Below are positions 8,562-16,385 of a stretch of 64,000 nt of DNA, one piece after another; the first letter of the stretch is position 1, and each line of letters begins with the position of its first letter. Below the pieces are notes generated by a model. The model ran no database searches. It was not told the origin of the DNA and saw nothing but the letters and a program-made list of their open reading frames with translations. The translations under genes were made by a program, and so were the position numbers. The stretch comes from Nonlabens spongiae (GTDB lineage: Bacteria; Bacteroidota; Bacteroidia; Flavobacteriales; Flavobacteriaceae): NCBI RefSeq assembly GCF_002117125.1, contig NZ_CP019344.1, positions 496,001 through 560,000 of the forward strand. Reading direction: 5' to 3'.

Positions 8562-9296
8562 ATGAGTGATCCAATTTCTCATAGGGTTGAAATAGCAAGT
8601 ACTTACCGTGACGACATTCTGAAAATATGGAATGATTTTAAGCAACTTGATATTTTTGATGAAGAGCATGTTTATCGAAAGTATCCCTTAGCTCCAGATT
8701 CAATCAAGAAACATCAATTGACGTTTATAGGTATTAATCCATCTTTTAATAAGAAGCATCAGGTTCATGAAGATGAAAAACCTATTTGGTTTTACCCAAA
8801 TGATTTCAAAGTTGATGATAACTCAATTTCATATTTTAAGAAGTTTCAAGAAGTCGCAGATTACTGTGAAGCAGAATGGACACATTTGGACTTACTTTTT
8901 TTAAGAGAGACCAATCAAAAGTTGATTGAAAACTTGACCTATTCAAATATCGATTTCATACAAAAGCAATTAGATATCTCTTTTGAAATTTTAGAAAAGG
9001 CGAAGCCTAAGTTGATAGTTGTTGCAAACGCATATGCGTCTGAATTTTTTGGTAAAAAAAAGTTTAAACATTATGCGTTTGATAAAATTTGGCGAGGTCA
9101 TGATTTTGTTTTCAACGACAACCCTAATAGTTCAAGAAGTAATTTCAATGAGGATATTGGAACATATGAAATTCAATTAAACGGCAAAAAGACACCGATT
9201 TTATTTTGCGGAATGCTTTCGGGTCAGCGAGCTCTTGACCTCGGTTCTTTCGAAAGATTGAAATGGCAAGTTAAAATGATTTTGCAGAAGCTATAA
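8562..9296 (+). CDS. uncharacterised protein with uracil-DNA-glycosylase-like motifs
   Basis: A 244-aa soluble protein. Not a close match to any named enzyme I know, but its motif order suggests the UDG fold: LTFIGINPSFN near residue 53 resembles motif A of MUG/SMUG enzymes (GxNPs), a central LDLLFLRETNQK, then KLIVVANAYASEFF as a buried strand, and near the C-terminus CGMLSGQRALDLGSFERL, which sits where motif B (xPSG) and its following helix would be. The residue after SG differs from the classical enzymes. The gene follows the metalloprotease by 7 bp. Function is inferred from fold resemblance only. Confidence 0.42.
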   Translation: MSDPISHRVEIASTYRDDILKIWNDFKQLDIFDEEHVYRKYPLAPDSIKKHQLTFIGINPSFNKKHQVHEDEKPIWFYPNDFKVDDNSISYFKKFQEVADYCEAEWTHLDLLFLRETNQKLIENLTYSNIDFIQKQLDISFEILEKAKPKLIVVANAYASEFFGKKKFKHYAFDKIWRGHDFVFNDNPNSSRSNFNEDIGTYEIQLNGKKTPILFCGMLSGQRALDLGSFERLKWQVKMILQKL

Positions 9297-9320
9297 TTTA
9301 AGAGTAAGTCTAATTTTACA

Positions 9321-9351
9321 ATCCCAGCATCACTATATGCTGGGATTTTTT
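9321..9351. terminator. bidirectional terminator between convergent genes
   Basis: A perfect 10-bp stem (ATCCCAGCAT / ATGCTGGGAT) with a 6-nt loop is followed by a T-run. It lies between the convergent UDG-like and MFS genes. Confidence 0.85.
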
Positions 9352-10504
9352 ATGTCTGTTTTTTTAATCTCATGAAAAGCCAACTGGTTATCGCACCGAT
9401 TATTGAGAAACCTGCAAGACTAGCAAAAACTAATTGAAACCCAACCAATCCAGGATAACCATCTAAAAAATAACCGATGAGCGGTCCCATAAAAACATCA
9501 GGTGTGTAGCCTAAGAGGGAAATGACTCCTACAGCTGTTCCCGTTACCGCTAGTGGAATGTTACCTTCTTGCACCGCAGCAAAGTATAGGGTGCGTATTG
9601 CGTAAACTCCTACGGCGGTTGAGATGATTGCGATTAAGAAAAAGATGAAATCTCCGTCTTGAACCCATCCCAAAGCAAATAGTAGTGCGCCGAGAAATGT
9701 TACAAGAAATCCGCTCAACATCATTCTCCCAGAGGTGAAACGATCTGCAAGCAAACCGGCTATCACTCCAATAAATATGCGTATCCCCAGCATATTAGCG
9801 CCTACTTTAGCTGCTTTCACTTCATTGTAGCCCATTATTTCATTGGCGTACAGAGAATAAACATCAGTGATTTTGTAACCCGAGTAACCACATAGAATGA
9901 TGATCATTAAAAGATATACCGCAGGGATGCGTAAAACCTTTACGTAATTTTTTAGGGTGTCTAGAATCCTTTCAGAAGACTTAGAAACTTCTTTTTTTGG
10001 ATTACTTACAAATAAGGCTGCAAGAACCGCAATGATAAGGATCACGATGGAGCAGAAATAAATTACTTGAGAAAAGGATTCTTTTCTGTCGGCAAGGTTC
10101 ACATATTCAATCTGAGTACCAGAAAAATAGTAGAAAACTACGATTCCAGCTACTCCAAACAAATACGATACCGCACCACGTCCGCCATCGAGCAATCCAA
10201 AAGCCAAACCTTGTTTGTCGCTTCCGCCCCAAATACGTGTAGCTTTAACCATCGCCGCCCAGAACAGAAAAATCGTTGTAAATCCCCAGTAGCCGTAGAG
10301 TACCAGCAATTCTTCAAAACTGGGATAGCTCGCGAGGTAAAATCCGCCAGCGGCTGTGAGTACGAGAGCCGCAGCGATCAGGTATCGAGGTGCAAAACGG
10401 TCTGCCAGTCCACCTCCCAGCACGTAAGAAACCATCGCTACCAAACCGTAGATCGAGAAACATGCTCCCAACTCGGTGTTGCTCAACGCAAATACTTCCA
10501 GCAC
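9350..10504 (-). CDS. MFS transporter with damaged 5' end
   Basis: At least 384 aa with eleven or more hydrophobic helices and an MFS loop motif GGGLADRFAPRYL after TM2, repeated in the second half as AGLLADRFTSGRMM. The first usable start codon (GTG at 10504) would omit TM1. The same frame continues upstream without ATG, GTG or TTG to 10630 and encodes a convincing first helix (QIILLILAGEAVFILPFV, then RIFRPTVLEVF); a TAA then follows at 10631-10633, where a repeat cluster begins. The start of the gene therefore seems to have been lost when the repeats inserted, unless a rare start is used. Substrate unknown. Confidence 0.78.
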   Translation of the reverse strand: MLEVFALSNTELGACFSIYGLVAMVSYVLGGGLADRFAPRYLIAAALVLTAAGGFYLASYPSFEELLVLYGYWGFTTIFLFWAAMVKATRIWGGSDKQGLAFGLLDGGRGAVSYLFGVAGIVVFYYFSGTQIEYVNLADRKESFSQVIYFCSIVILIIAVLAALFVSNPKKEVSKSSERILDTLKNYVKVLRIPAVYLLMIIILCGYSGYKITDVYSLYANEIMGYNEVKAAKVGANMLGIRIFIGVIAGLLADRFTSGRMMLSGFLVTFLGALLFALGWVQDGDFIFFLIAIISTAVGVYAIRTLYFAAVQEGNIPLAVTGTAVGVISLLGYTPDVFMGPLIGYFLDGYPGLVGFQLVFASLAGFSIIGAITSWLFMRLKKQT

Positions 10505-10635
10505 GGTAGGTCTAAAAATGCGCGTTAGTACAAAAGGTAAGATGAATACTGCCTCTCCGGCTAGGATCAGGAGTATTATTTGAAAGATGCGTTTGAGAAT
10601 AATTGAAAGTTTTGAAAATAATTGTTGAGGTTACG

Positions 10636-10688
10636 TCCCGATAGCTATCGGGATCGCGAACCTGCCTGTCGTGCCTCTGGCAGGCAGG
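10636..10688. repeat. compound palindromic repeat at the MFS 5' end
   Basis: A perfect 18-bp palindrome TCCCGATAGCTATCGGGA (10636-10653) is followed by an inverted pair CCTGCCTG / CAGGCAGG (10661-10668 and 10681-10688). A partial relative of the first palindrome (AACTATCGGGA) is seen near 38227. Confidence 0.8.
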
Positions 10689-10753
10689 AGCGAGATAAAG
10701 GTAAAGTGTCTAAAGCTAAGGCTAATAATTAAAGTAGATAATATCTTAAGTTA

Positions 10754-10830
10754 CAAATCCCAAATCCCAAATCCCAAATCCCAAATCCCAAATCCCAAAT
10801 CTCAAATCTCAAATCTCAAATTCCAAGTTC
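10754..10830. repeat. 7-bp tandem repeat, about 11 units
   Basis: Six perfect CAAATCC units are followed by three CAAATCT and then CAAATTC and CAAGTTC variants. It lies in the 324-bp gap between the MFS and amylase genes. The plus strand is open and encodes a repetitive peptide here, but its composition is simply that of the repeat. Confidence 0.9.
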
Positions 10831-10927
10831 CAAGCATCAAGCTCACGGCGCTCAGCACATCGCTACATCACTATAACGTTTGAGTAAATGGCAATTAGTA
10901 AAACGCGAGTTCTTTTTCAGGCTTGTT

Positions 10928-10935
10928 TATTTTTG
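10928..10935 (+). promoter_or_regulatory. -7 promoter box of the amylase gene
   Basis: TATTTTTG matches TANNTTTG and lies 19 bp before the amylase ATG. The upstream -33 element is not clear. Confidence 0.5.
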
Positions 10936-10954
10936 AGATCAAATCACAATTCAA

Positions 10955-12640
10955 ATGAGACTTTTTTCTTCACTATTAGTAATTCTTGCTGTTTTGACGG
11001 CTTGCAAGGATCAAGAAACCAAAGTAGCCGACCCGGAAATGACCGAAACCTCAGTAACTGAGCAAGCCTATTTTGACTGGGACGCGGCAAATGTCTATTT
11101 CATGCTAACCGACAGGTTTTACAATGGTGATACTACAAACGATACAATAGTCAAACGGGATCAGCCTACTGGTAAATTACGAGGCTTTGAAGGTGGAGAT
11201 TTTGCAGGAGTGATCAAAAAGTTGGATGAGGGATATTTCACAGACTTAGGTGTCAATGCTATATGGATGACTCCTATCTACGAGCAGATTCACGGTGGCG
11301 TAGATGAGGGGACTGGCTATAGTTATGGTTTTCATGGCTATTGGGCTAAAGACTGGACTGCAGTTGAGCCGAGTTTGGGAACGCTTGAAGAGTATAAAAC
11401 GCTGGTAAAGAAGGCGCATGATCAGGGAATAAGAGTCCTAATGGATGTGGTGATCAATCATACCGGTCCGGTGACGCCCATTGATTCCGTTTGGCCAGAA
11501 GACTGGGTGAGAACAGGTCCCGGCTGTAGCTATCAAAATCAAGAAACGGCGGTCACTTGTACGTTAACCAACAATTTACCAGACATAAGAACTGAGAGTC
11601 AAGAAGAGGTTGATTTACCGCCACAGCTCGTGGAGAAATGGAAGAAAGAAGGTCGTTACGAGCAAGAGGTAAAAGAATTAGATGCCTTCTTTGAAAAATC
11701 AGGACTTAAAAGAACTCCTGCAAATTATGTGATCAAGTGGGTGTCAGATTATGCAAGAGAAACGGGAGTCGATGGTTTTAGAGTGGATACCGTGAAACAT
11801 GTCGAGGAAGATGTGTGGCATACCATGATCGAGCAGGCTAGAATTGCTTATAATGATTACAAAGAAGCTCATCAAGACGAATTAATTCACGATGATGAAT
11901 TTTTTGTCTTGGGTGAGTTATACGGATATTCCATAGATAATGGCCGCGCTTATGATTTTGGAGATACAACAGTGGATTACTTTAATTACGGGTATGATGC
12001 GATGATCAATTTCGGTTTGAAATGGCAGGCAAGCATGCCCTATAAGGATCTATTTGAAAAATATGATTCATTAAGAGATAGCTTAATTGCAGAAAATCCA
12101 GAAGATCCAGCATCTTTCATGAATTACATCAGTTCGCATGACGACGGATCACCTTTTGATCCTGAGCGTAAAAAAGCGATTGAAGCAGGTACAAAACTGC
12201 TCCTGACCACTGGAATTTCACAGATTTATTATGGAGACGAGACTGCTCGTAGCCTTATGGTGGAAGGTACTCAAGGAGATGCCACTTTAAGGTCCAACAT
12301 GAATTGGGATGCTGGTGATCAAGAAGTTTTAAAACATTATCAAAAGCTTGGTAATTTTAGAATCAACCATCCAGCAGTAGGAGCAGGTGAGCATAAGACA
12401 ATTCCTCATAAAGGTGAAGGAACTCTTGCCGTGCGCACTTACGACAAGAATGGCGTTCAGGATATGGTTCTTTTAGGCGCTGGATTACCTGATGGAAAAA
12501 TAGAGATCAAGGTTTCCGAGCATTTTCCCGATGCTGATAAGTTGAGAAATGCGTATACCGATTCAGAACTGAGCGTTGAAAACGGTATTGTTAAAACGCA
12601 GGTAAAGAATGGAGTGGTTTTACTCGAGCGGTTAGATTGA
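10955..12640 (+). CDS. GH13 alpha-amylase-family lipoprotein
   Basis: A 561-aa protein with a lipoprotein signal (VLTAC, Cys near residue 17). The GH13 barrel is recognisable: MLTDRFYNGD near the start, region I VLMDVVINHTG, region II GFRVDTVKH with the nucleophile Asp, region III FVLGELYGY with the acid Glu, and region IV YISSHDDG holding the third Asp. The His before the last Asp is present but the usual Asn is Ser. A short beta domain closes the C-terminus. It should cleave alpha-glucans at the cell envelope. It stands alone without the SusCD pair often found with such enzymes. Confidence 0.93.
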   Translation: MRLFSSLLVILAVLTACKDQETKVADPEMTETSVTEQAYFDWDAANVYFMLTDRFYNGDTTNDTIVKRDQPTGKLRGFEGGDFAGVIKKLDEGYFTDLGVNAIWMTPIYEQIHGGVDEGTGYSYGFHGYWAKDWTAVEPSLGTLEEYKTLVKKAHDQGIRVLMDVVINHTGPVTPIDSVWPEDWVRTGPGCSYQNQETAVTCTLTNNLPDIRTESQEEVDLPPQLVEKWKKEGRYEQEVKELDAFFEKSGLKRTPANYVIKWVSDYARETGVDGFRVDTVKHVEEDVWHTMIEQARIAYNDYKEAHQDELIHDDEFFVLGELYGYSIDNGRAYDFGDTTVDYFNYGYDAMINFGLKWQASMPYKDLFEKYDSLRDSLIAENPEDPASFMNYISSHDDGSPFDPERKKAIEAGTKLLLTTGISQIYYGDETARSLMVEGTQGDATLRSNMNWDAGDQEVLKHYQKLGNFRINHPAVGAGEHKTIPHKGEGTLAVRTYDKNGVQDMVLLGAGLPDGKIEIKVSEHFPDADKLRNAYTDSELSVENGIVKTQVKNGVVLLERLD

Positions 12641-12679
12641 CATTACTTCTCTAGAGTCAACCTGAATTATTTTTTGACG

Positions 12680-12720
12680 AGACCTCTTGGGTTTTAAAAC
12701 TCAAGAGGTCTATTCTTTTT
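12680..12720 (+). terminator. terminator after the amylase gene
   Basis: A 10-bp perfect stem (AGACCTCTTG / CAAGAGGTCT) with an AT-rich loop is followed by TATTCTTTTT. Confidence 0.85.
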
Positions 12721-12751
12721 AGACGCTGCTGCATTCCAGAAGCATCCTTTT

Positions 12752-12759
12752 TATATTTG
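12752..12759 (+). promoter_or_regulatory. -7 promoter box of hisS
   Basis: TATATTTG fits TANNTTTG and lies 16 bp before the hisS start, directly after the amylase terminator. Confidence 0.6.
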
Positions 12760-12775
12760 CACCAACTAGAAAATT

Positions 12776-14149
12776 ATGGCACAAAAACCTTCTATTCCCA
12801 AAGGAACGAGAGATTTTAGTCCGCTGGAAGTTCAGCGCAGGCAGTACATCATGAATATCATACGCAAACATTTTGAGTTGTTCGGGTTCATGCCTATAGA
12901 GACGCCTAGCTTTGAAAATTACGGTACGCTCATGGGAAAATATGGGGATGAAGGAGATCGATTGATTTTCAAAATTCTCAATAGCGGTGAATACTTAAAA
13001 AAAGCAGATCCTAAGGTCTTAGAAGATAAGAATGAGCAAAAATTAACCCCATCCATTTCAGAAAAGGCGCTTAAATATGATCTCACTGTGCCTTTTGCAC
13101 GTTATGTGGTGCAACACCAGAACGAGATCAACTTCCCGTTCAAGCGTTACCAGATGCAGAATGTTTATCGTGCTGATCGACCTCAAAAGGGCAGGTTCAG
13201 AGAATTTACTCAGTGCGATGCAGATGTTGTGGGTAGTGATTCCCTTTTACAAGAGGTGGAACTCATCCAGTTGTACGATAATGTCTTCAACGATCTAGGG
13301 ATTCAAGGCGCGACCATCAAGATCAATAACCGTAAGATATTGGCTGGAATCGCTCAAATGATCGGTGCCAGCGATAAATTGATCGACTTTACGGTAGCGC
13401 TGGACAAGCTGGACAAAATTGGCCAGGAGAAGGTTAAGCAAGAAATGCTCGAGAAGGGAATTAGTAATGATGCTGTTGAGGCATTGACTCCTATTTTCAG
13501 TCTTTCAGGAAGTTATGATGATAAACTCGCCACCATGAAAGAGTTGCTCAAGGATTCTGCTGAAGGCTTAAAAGGCATTGAGGAGCTTGAATTTATTCAA
13601 AATCTTTTAAAAGATTATAATTTTAAAAGTGTGACCCTGGATCTGGACATCACGCTGGCGAGGGGATTGAATTACTACACGGGTTGTATTTTTGAAGTAG
13701 CTGCCCCTCAGGGAGTTAAAATGGGAAGCATCGCTGCCGGCGGTCGCTACGATGATCTTACGGGCATTTTCGGTCTCAAAGACGTGAGCGGCGTGGGTAT
13801 CAGCTTTGGTCTGGATCGGATCTATCTCGTTATGGAGCAGTTGGAACTTTTTCCTGATACGGTGCGCGCCGGTGTAGACGTTTTGTTTATAAATTTTGGG
13901 GAGCGTGAAGCTGCCTACTGTGTGGGATGGTTGTCTCGCTTTCGCGAAAGCGGAATAAAAACAGAGCTCTACCCAGAATCTGCCAAAATGAAAAAGCAAA
14001 TGACCTATGCAGATCGTAATGAGATTCCTTATGTAATCCTGGCGGGTGAGAACGAGATCGCTGATGGAAAATTGAACCTCAAGAATATGCGTACGGGCGA
14101 GCAGCAACAACTGACACCCGAAGACATTATCACAAAACTGACGGATTAA
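12776..14149 (+). CDS. hisS: histidyl-tRNA synthetase
   Basis: A 457-aa class II aminoacyl-tRNA synthetase. The N-terminus IPKGTRDFSP, motif 2 region YRADRPQKGRFREFTQCDAD, the histidine-specific ARGLNYYTGCIFEV (here LARGLNYYTG) and motif 3 GVGISFGLDRIYLV are all present, followed by a C-terminal anticodon-binding domain. It charges tRNA-His in the cytoplasm. The palindrome GCTTTCGCGAAAGC lies in the C-terminal domain at 13938-13951 and is read as R-F-R-E-S, in the helix after the domain's first strand, so it is tolerated in an essential gene. The LacI-type gene begins 2 bp later. Confidence 0.97.
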   Translation: MAQKPSIPKGTRDFSPLEVQRRQYIMNIIRKHFELFGFMPIETPSFENYGTLMGKYGDEGDRLIFKILNSGEYLKKADPKVLEDKNEQKLTPSISEKALKYDLTVPFARYVVQHQNEINFPFKRYQMQNVYRADRPQKGRFREFTQCDADVVGSDSLLQEVELIQLYDNVFNDLGIQGATIKINNRKILAGIAQMIGASDKLIDFTVALDKLDKIGQEKVKQEMLEKGISNDAVEALTPIFSLSGSYDDKLATMKELLKDSAEGLKGIEELEFIQNLLKDYNFKSVTLDLDITLARGLNYYTGCIFEVAAPQGVKMGSIAAGGRYDDLTGIFGLKDVSGVGISFGLDRIYLVMEQLELFPDTVRAGVDVLFINFGEREAAYCVGWLSRFRESGIKTELYPESAKMKKQMTYADRNEIPYVILAGENEIADGKLNLKNMRTGEQQQLTPEDIITKLTD

Positions 14150-14151
14150 AG

Positions 14152-15156
14152 ATGAAGAAAAACCGTGTAACGCTTAAAAATCTTGCTCAGCAGCTGGGAC
14201 TTTCTATTTCTACGATTTCCAAGGCGCTCAATAATAGCCCAGAAATCAGTGAGGAAACCAAAAAGAAAGTGCTGGACAAAGCTGATGAGCTGGGGTATAA
14301 AAGCAACGCGGGAATAGAATATGGTCATAAAACGATTGCAGTTTTATTGCCGGATATCAAAAATGATTTTTTTGCTCAAGTGCTTACAGGTCTGGAAGGC
14401 GTGGCCTCTGAGGAGGGTTTTAAAATAATCACTTGTCTAACGAATGAATCTTACAAAAAGGAGGTAGATTACCTCACGACTTTATCAAAGGAAACGATAG
14501 ACGGATTCATCATCGCAGCGGCACAAGAAACCCAGAAGCTGGAACAATACGATCATTTTCAGGACATTATCGATTCCGATATTCCGCTGGTGATGTTTGA
14601 CCGTGTCATCGATCAAATGGAGTGTGATAAAATCGTAATAGACGATTATCAATCTGGAGCACGTGCGGTAGATGCGCTCATAGACAGCGGTGATCGCAAT
14701 ATTTGTATGGTGAGTCTTACCAGCACTTTGAGCGTGTCTAGATTAAGGGAACAAGGCATACGCAATCAAATGGCGCGATATGATGATGCGATTTTCAATG
14801 TCATCACATGTGAAGATGAGCAAACTTTTCAAGATAGAGTAGGAGATGCACTCAATTATGATGGGGTGCAAAGCATTATTGCTCTTGACCAGATTTCTGG
14901 AAAACTCGCGCTGAATAAAGGGATGGAATTAGGTAAACGAGTACCCGAAGAACTCCAGATCATCAGCTATTCAGATGGTATTTTGAGTAATTACTCGCGA
15001 CCCAAGATCTCGGTAATGGATCAGCACGCTGAGGAACTCGGGAAGAAAACGTTCATACGCATGCAAAACCTAATCAATAACAAAGATGAGGTTAAAGTCA
15101 CCCGAATTCATACTTTAAGGACTTCGCTAATTAGGAGGGAGACGACGAGGAATTAG
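14152..15156 (+). CDS. LacI-family transcriptional regulator
   Basis: A 334-aa regulator. The N-terminal helix-turn-helix is VTLKNLAQQLGLSISTISKA followed by LNNSPEISEETKKKV and the hinge helix DELGYKSN. The rest is a periplasmic-binding-protein-like sugar-sensing domain. Members usually control sugar-use genes, and the GH13 amylase two genes upstream is a possible target, though hisS lies between. Two bases separate it from hisS, so it is probably cotranscribed with a housekeeping gene, which is an odd partner. The 1.2-kb repeat array begins just after its stop. Confidence 0.92.
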   Translation: MKKNRVTLKNLAQQLGLSISTISKALNNSPEISEETKKKVLDKADELGYKSNAGIEYGHKTIAVLLPDIKNDFFAQVLTGLEGVASEEGFKIITCLTNESYKKEVDYLTTLSKETIDGFIIAAAQETQKLEQYDHFQDIIDSDIPLVMFDRVIDQMECDKIVIDDYQSGARAVDALIDSGDRNICMVSLTSTLSVSRLREQGIRNQMARYDDAIFNVITCEDEQTFQDRVGDALNYDGVQSIIALDQISGKLALNKGMELGKRVPEELQIISYSDGILSNYSRPKISVMDQHAEELGKKTFIRMQNLINNKDEVKVTRIHTLRTSLIRRETTRN

Positions 15157-15291
15157 TTTTCTGTTATTAGTTGATGGTTATTAGTTGACAAATGTTGGTT
15201 GCTAGTTGCTAGTTGTATATTATTCGAATTCGAGTGCGCTTCTACCGGCTCAGCGTGACACTTAGATTCTCAGAATTTATTCAAAAATTAT

Positions 15292-15519
15292 TGTCACTCT
15301 GAACCCGACCTTAGGAGGGATTCAGAGTCTCATTAAGAATGTCTCGATCTTTAAATGCATTTTTAGAACACCCCAAACCCCCTCGGAGGGGGGCTTTTTG
15401 GTCTGTATCCAAAATCTTATTGTCACTCTGAAACCGACTTTAGGAGGGATTCAGAGTCTCATTAAAATGTCTCGATCTTTAAATGCATTTTAGAACACCC
15501 CAACCCCCTCAGAGGAGTC
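15292..15519. repeat. repeat family A, two tandem copies
   Basis: Two copies start at 15292 and 15421 (period 129 bp). Each begins TGTCACTCTGA, passes through CGACCTTAGGAGGGATTCAG (second copy slightly changed) and GTCTCGATCTTTAAATGCAT, and ends in a G/C-rich inverted tail of the CACCCCAAACCCCCTC...GGAGG type. The tail is related to the short elements found inside the restriction gene. Confidence 0.88.
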
Positions 15520-15529
15520 TTGCTTATTT

Positions 15530-15872
15530 CGAGTGCCTCAGCTCTTAGATCTGACGGTAAAGCGAGCCCTGAGGTTCTCGAAGGGCGACTATAATGAATT
15601 GATAAGCCCCAATTTGATTTTCAAAAGGTTCTCGATACTCGTGAAAACTTCCAAACGTCGGTGTTCACGAACTTGAACTAACTTGTTTTTTCAAATAGGA
15701 GCCTCGAGTACCTCAGCCCTCAAATCTGACGCCAATTCGAGCCCTGAGGTTCTCGAAGGGTGACTGTAATGAGTTGACAAGCTCAGTTTGATTTTGCTAA
15801 AGGTTCTCGATACTCGTGAAAACCTCCTTAGGTCGGTGTTCACGAACTCGAACTGACATTAAATATTTTTCC
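15530..15872. repeat. repeat family B, two tandem copies
   Basis: Copies begin at 15530 and 15705 (period 175 bp). Each contains two imperfect hairpins: one formed by CGAGTNCCTCAG and CTGAGGTTCTCG, the other by TTCTCGATACTCGTGAA and TTCACGAAC. The core GAGCCCTGAGGTTCTCGAAG recurs near 34.7 kb and, inverted, inside the large secreted protein gene at 61.6 kb. Confidence 0.88.
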
Positions 15873-15927
15873 TTCACTCAATACAAAGATCAACTGTCTA
15901 GGTTCTTAGGTCTCATAGCAAAAAATT

Positions 15928-16027
15928 TGTCACTCTGAACCCGACCTTAGGAGGGATTCAGAGTCTCATTAAAATGTCTCGATCTTTAAATGCATTTTAG
16001 AATACCCCCAAACCCCCTCAGAGGAGT
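15928..16027. repeat. repeat family A, third copy
   Basis: A third copy starting TGTCACTCTGAACCCGACC and ending in the C-run/G-run tail. It separates the two pairs of family B copies, giving the order A-A-B-B-A-B-B, with each A copy in the pattern running directly into the next unit. Confidence 0.88.
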
Positions 16028-16038
16028 CTTGCTTATTT

Positions 16039-16372
16039 CGAGTGCCTGAGCTCTCAAATCTGACGCCATTTCGAACCCTGAGGTTCTCGAAGGGCGACTA
16101 TTATGAATCGATAAGCCCCAATTTGATTTTGCAAAAGGTTCTCGATACTCGTGAAGACCTCCTTAGGTCGGTGTTCACGAACTTGAACTAACTTGTTTTT
16201 TCAAATAGGAGCTTCGAGTGCCTCAGCTCTTAGATCTGACGGTAAAGCGAGCCCTGAGGTTCTCGAAGGGCGACTATTATGAATCGATAAGCCCCAATTT
16301 GATTTTGCAAAAGGTTCTCGACACTCGTGAAGACCTCCTTAGGTCGGCGTTCACGAGTTCGAACTGACATTT
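16039..16372. repeat. repeat family B, copies three and four
   Basis: Copies begin at 16039 and 16215 (period 176 bp). They are close to the copies at 15530 and 15705 and carry the same two hairpins. The last ends about 14 bp before the stop of the converging FAD protein gene. Confidence 0.88.
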
Positions 16373-16385
16373 TTATTCTCAACTC

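Noticed and set aside
10671..10883. A 70-codon plus-strand frame across the CAAATCC repeat
   Set aside because: Its repetitive Pro/Lys/Ser/Gln peptide follows directly from the tandem repeat, it begins inside another palindromic repeat and has no promoter or similarity.
15157..16380. A possible CRISPR array
   Set aside because: The repeats are 100-176 bp, contiguous and of two alternating kinds, without short unique spacers, and no cas genes are near.
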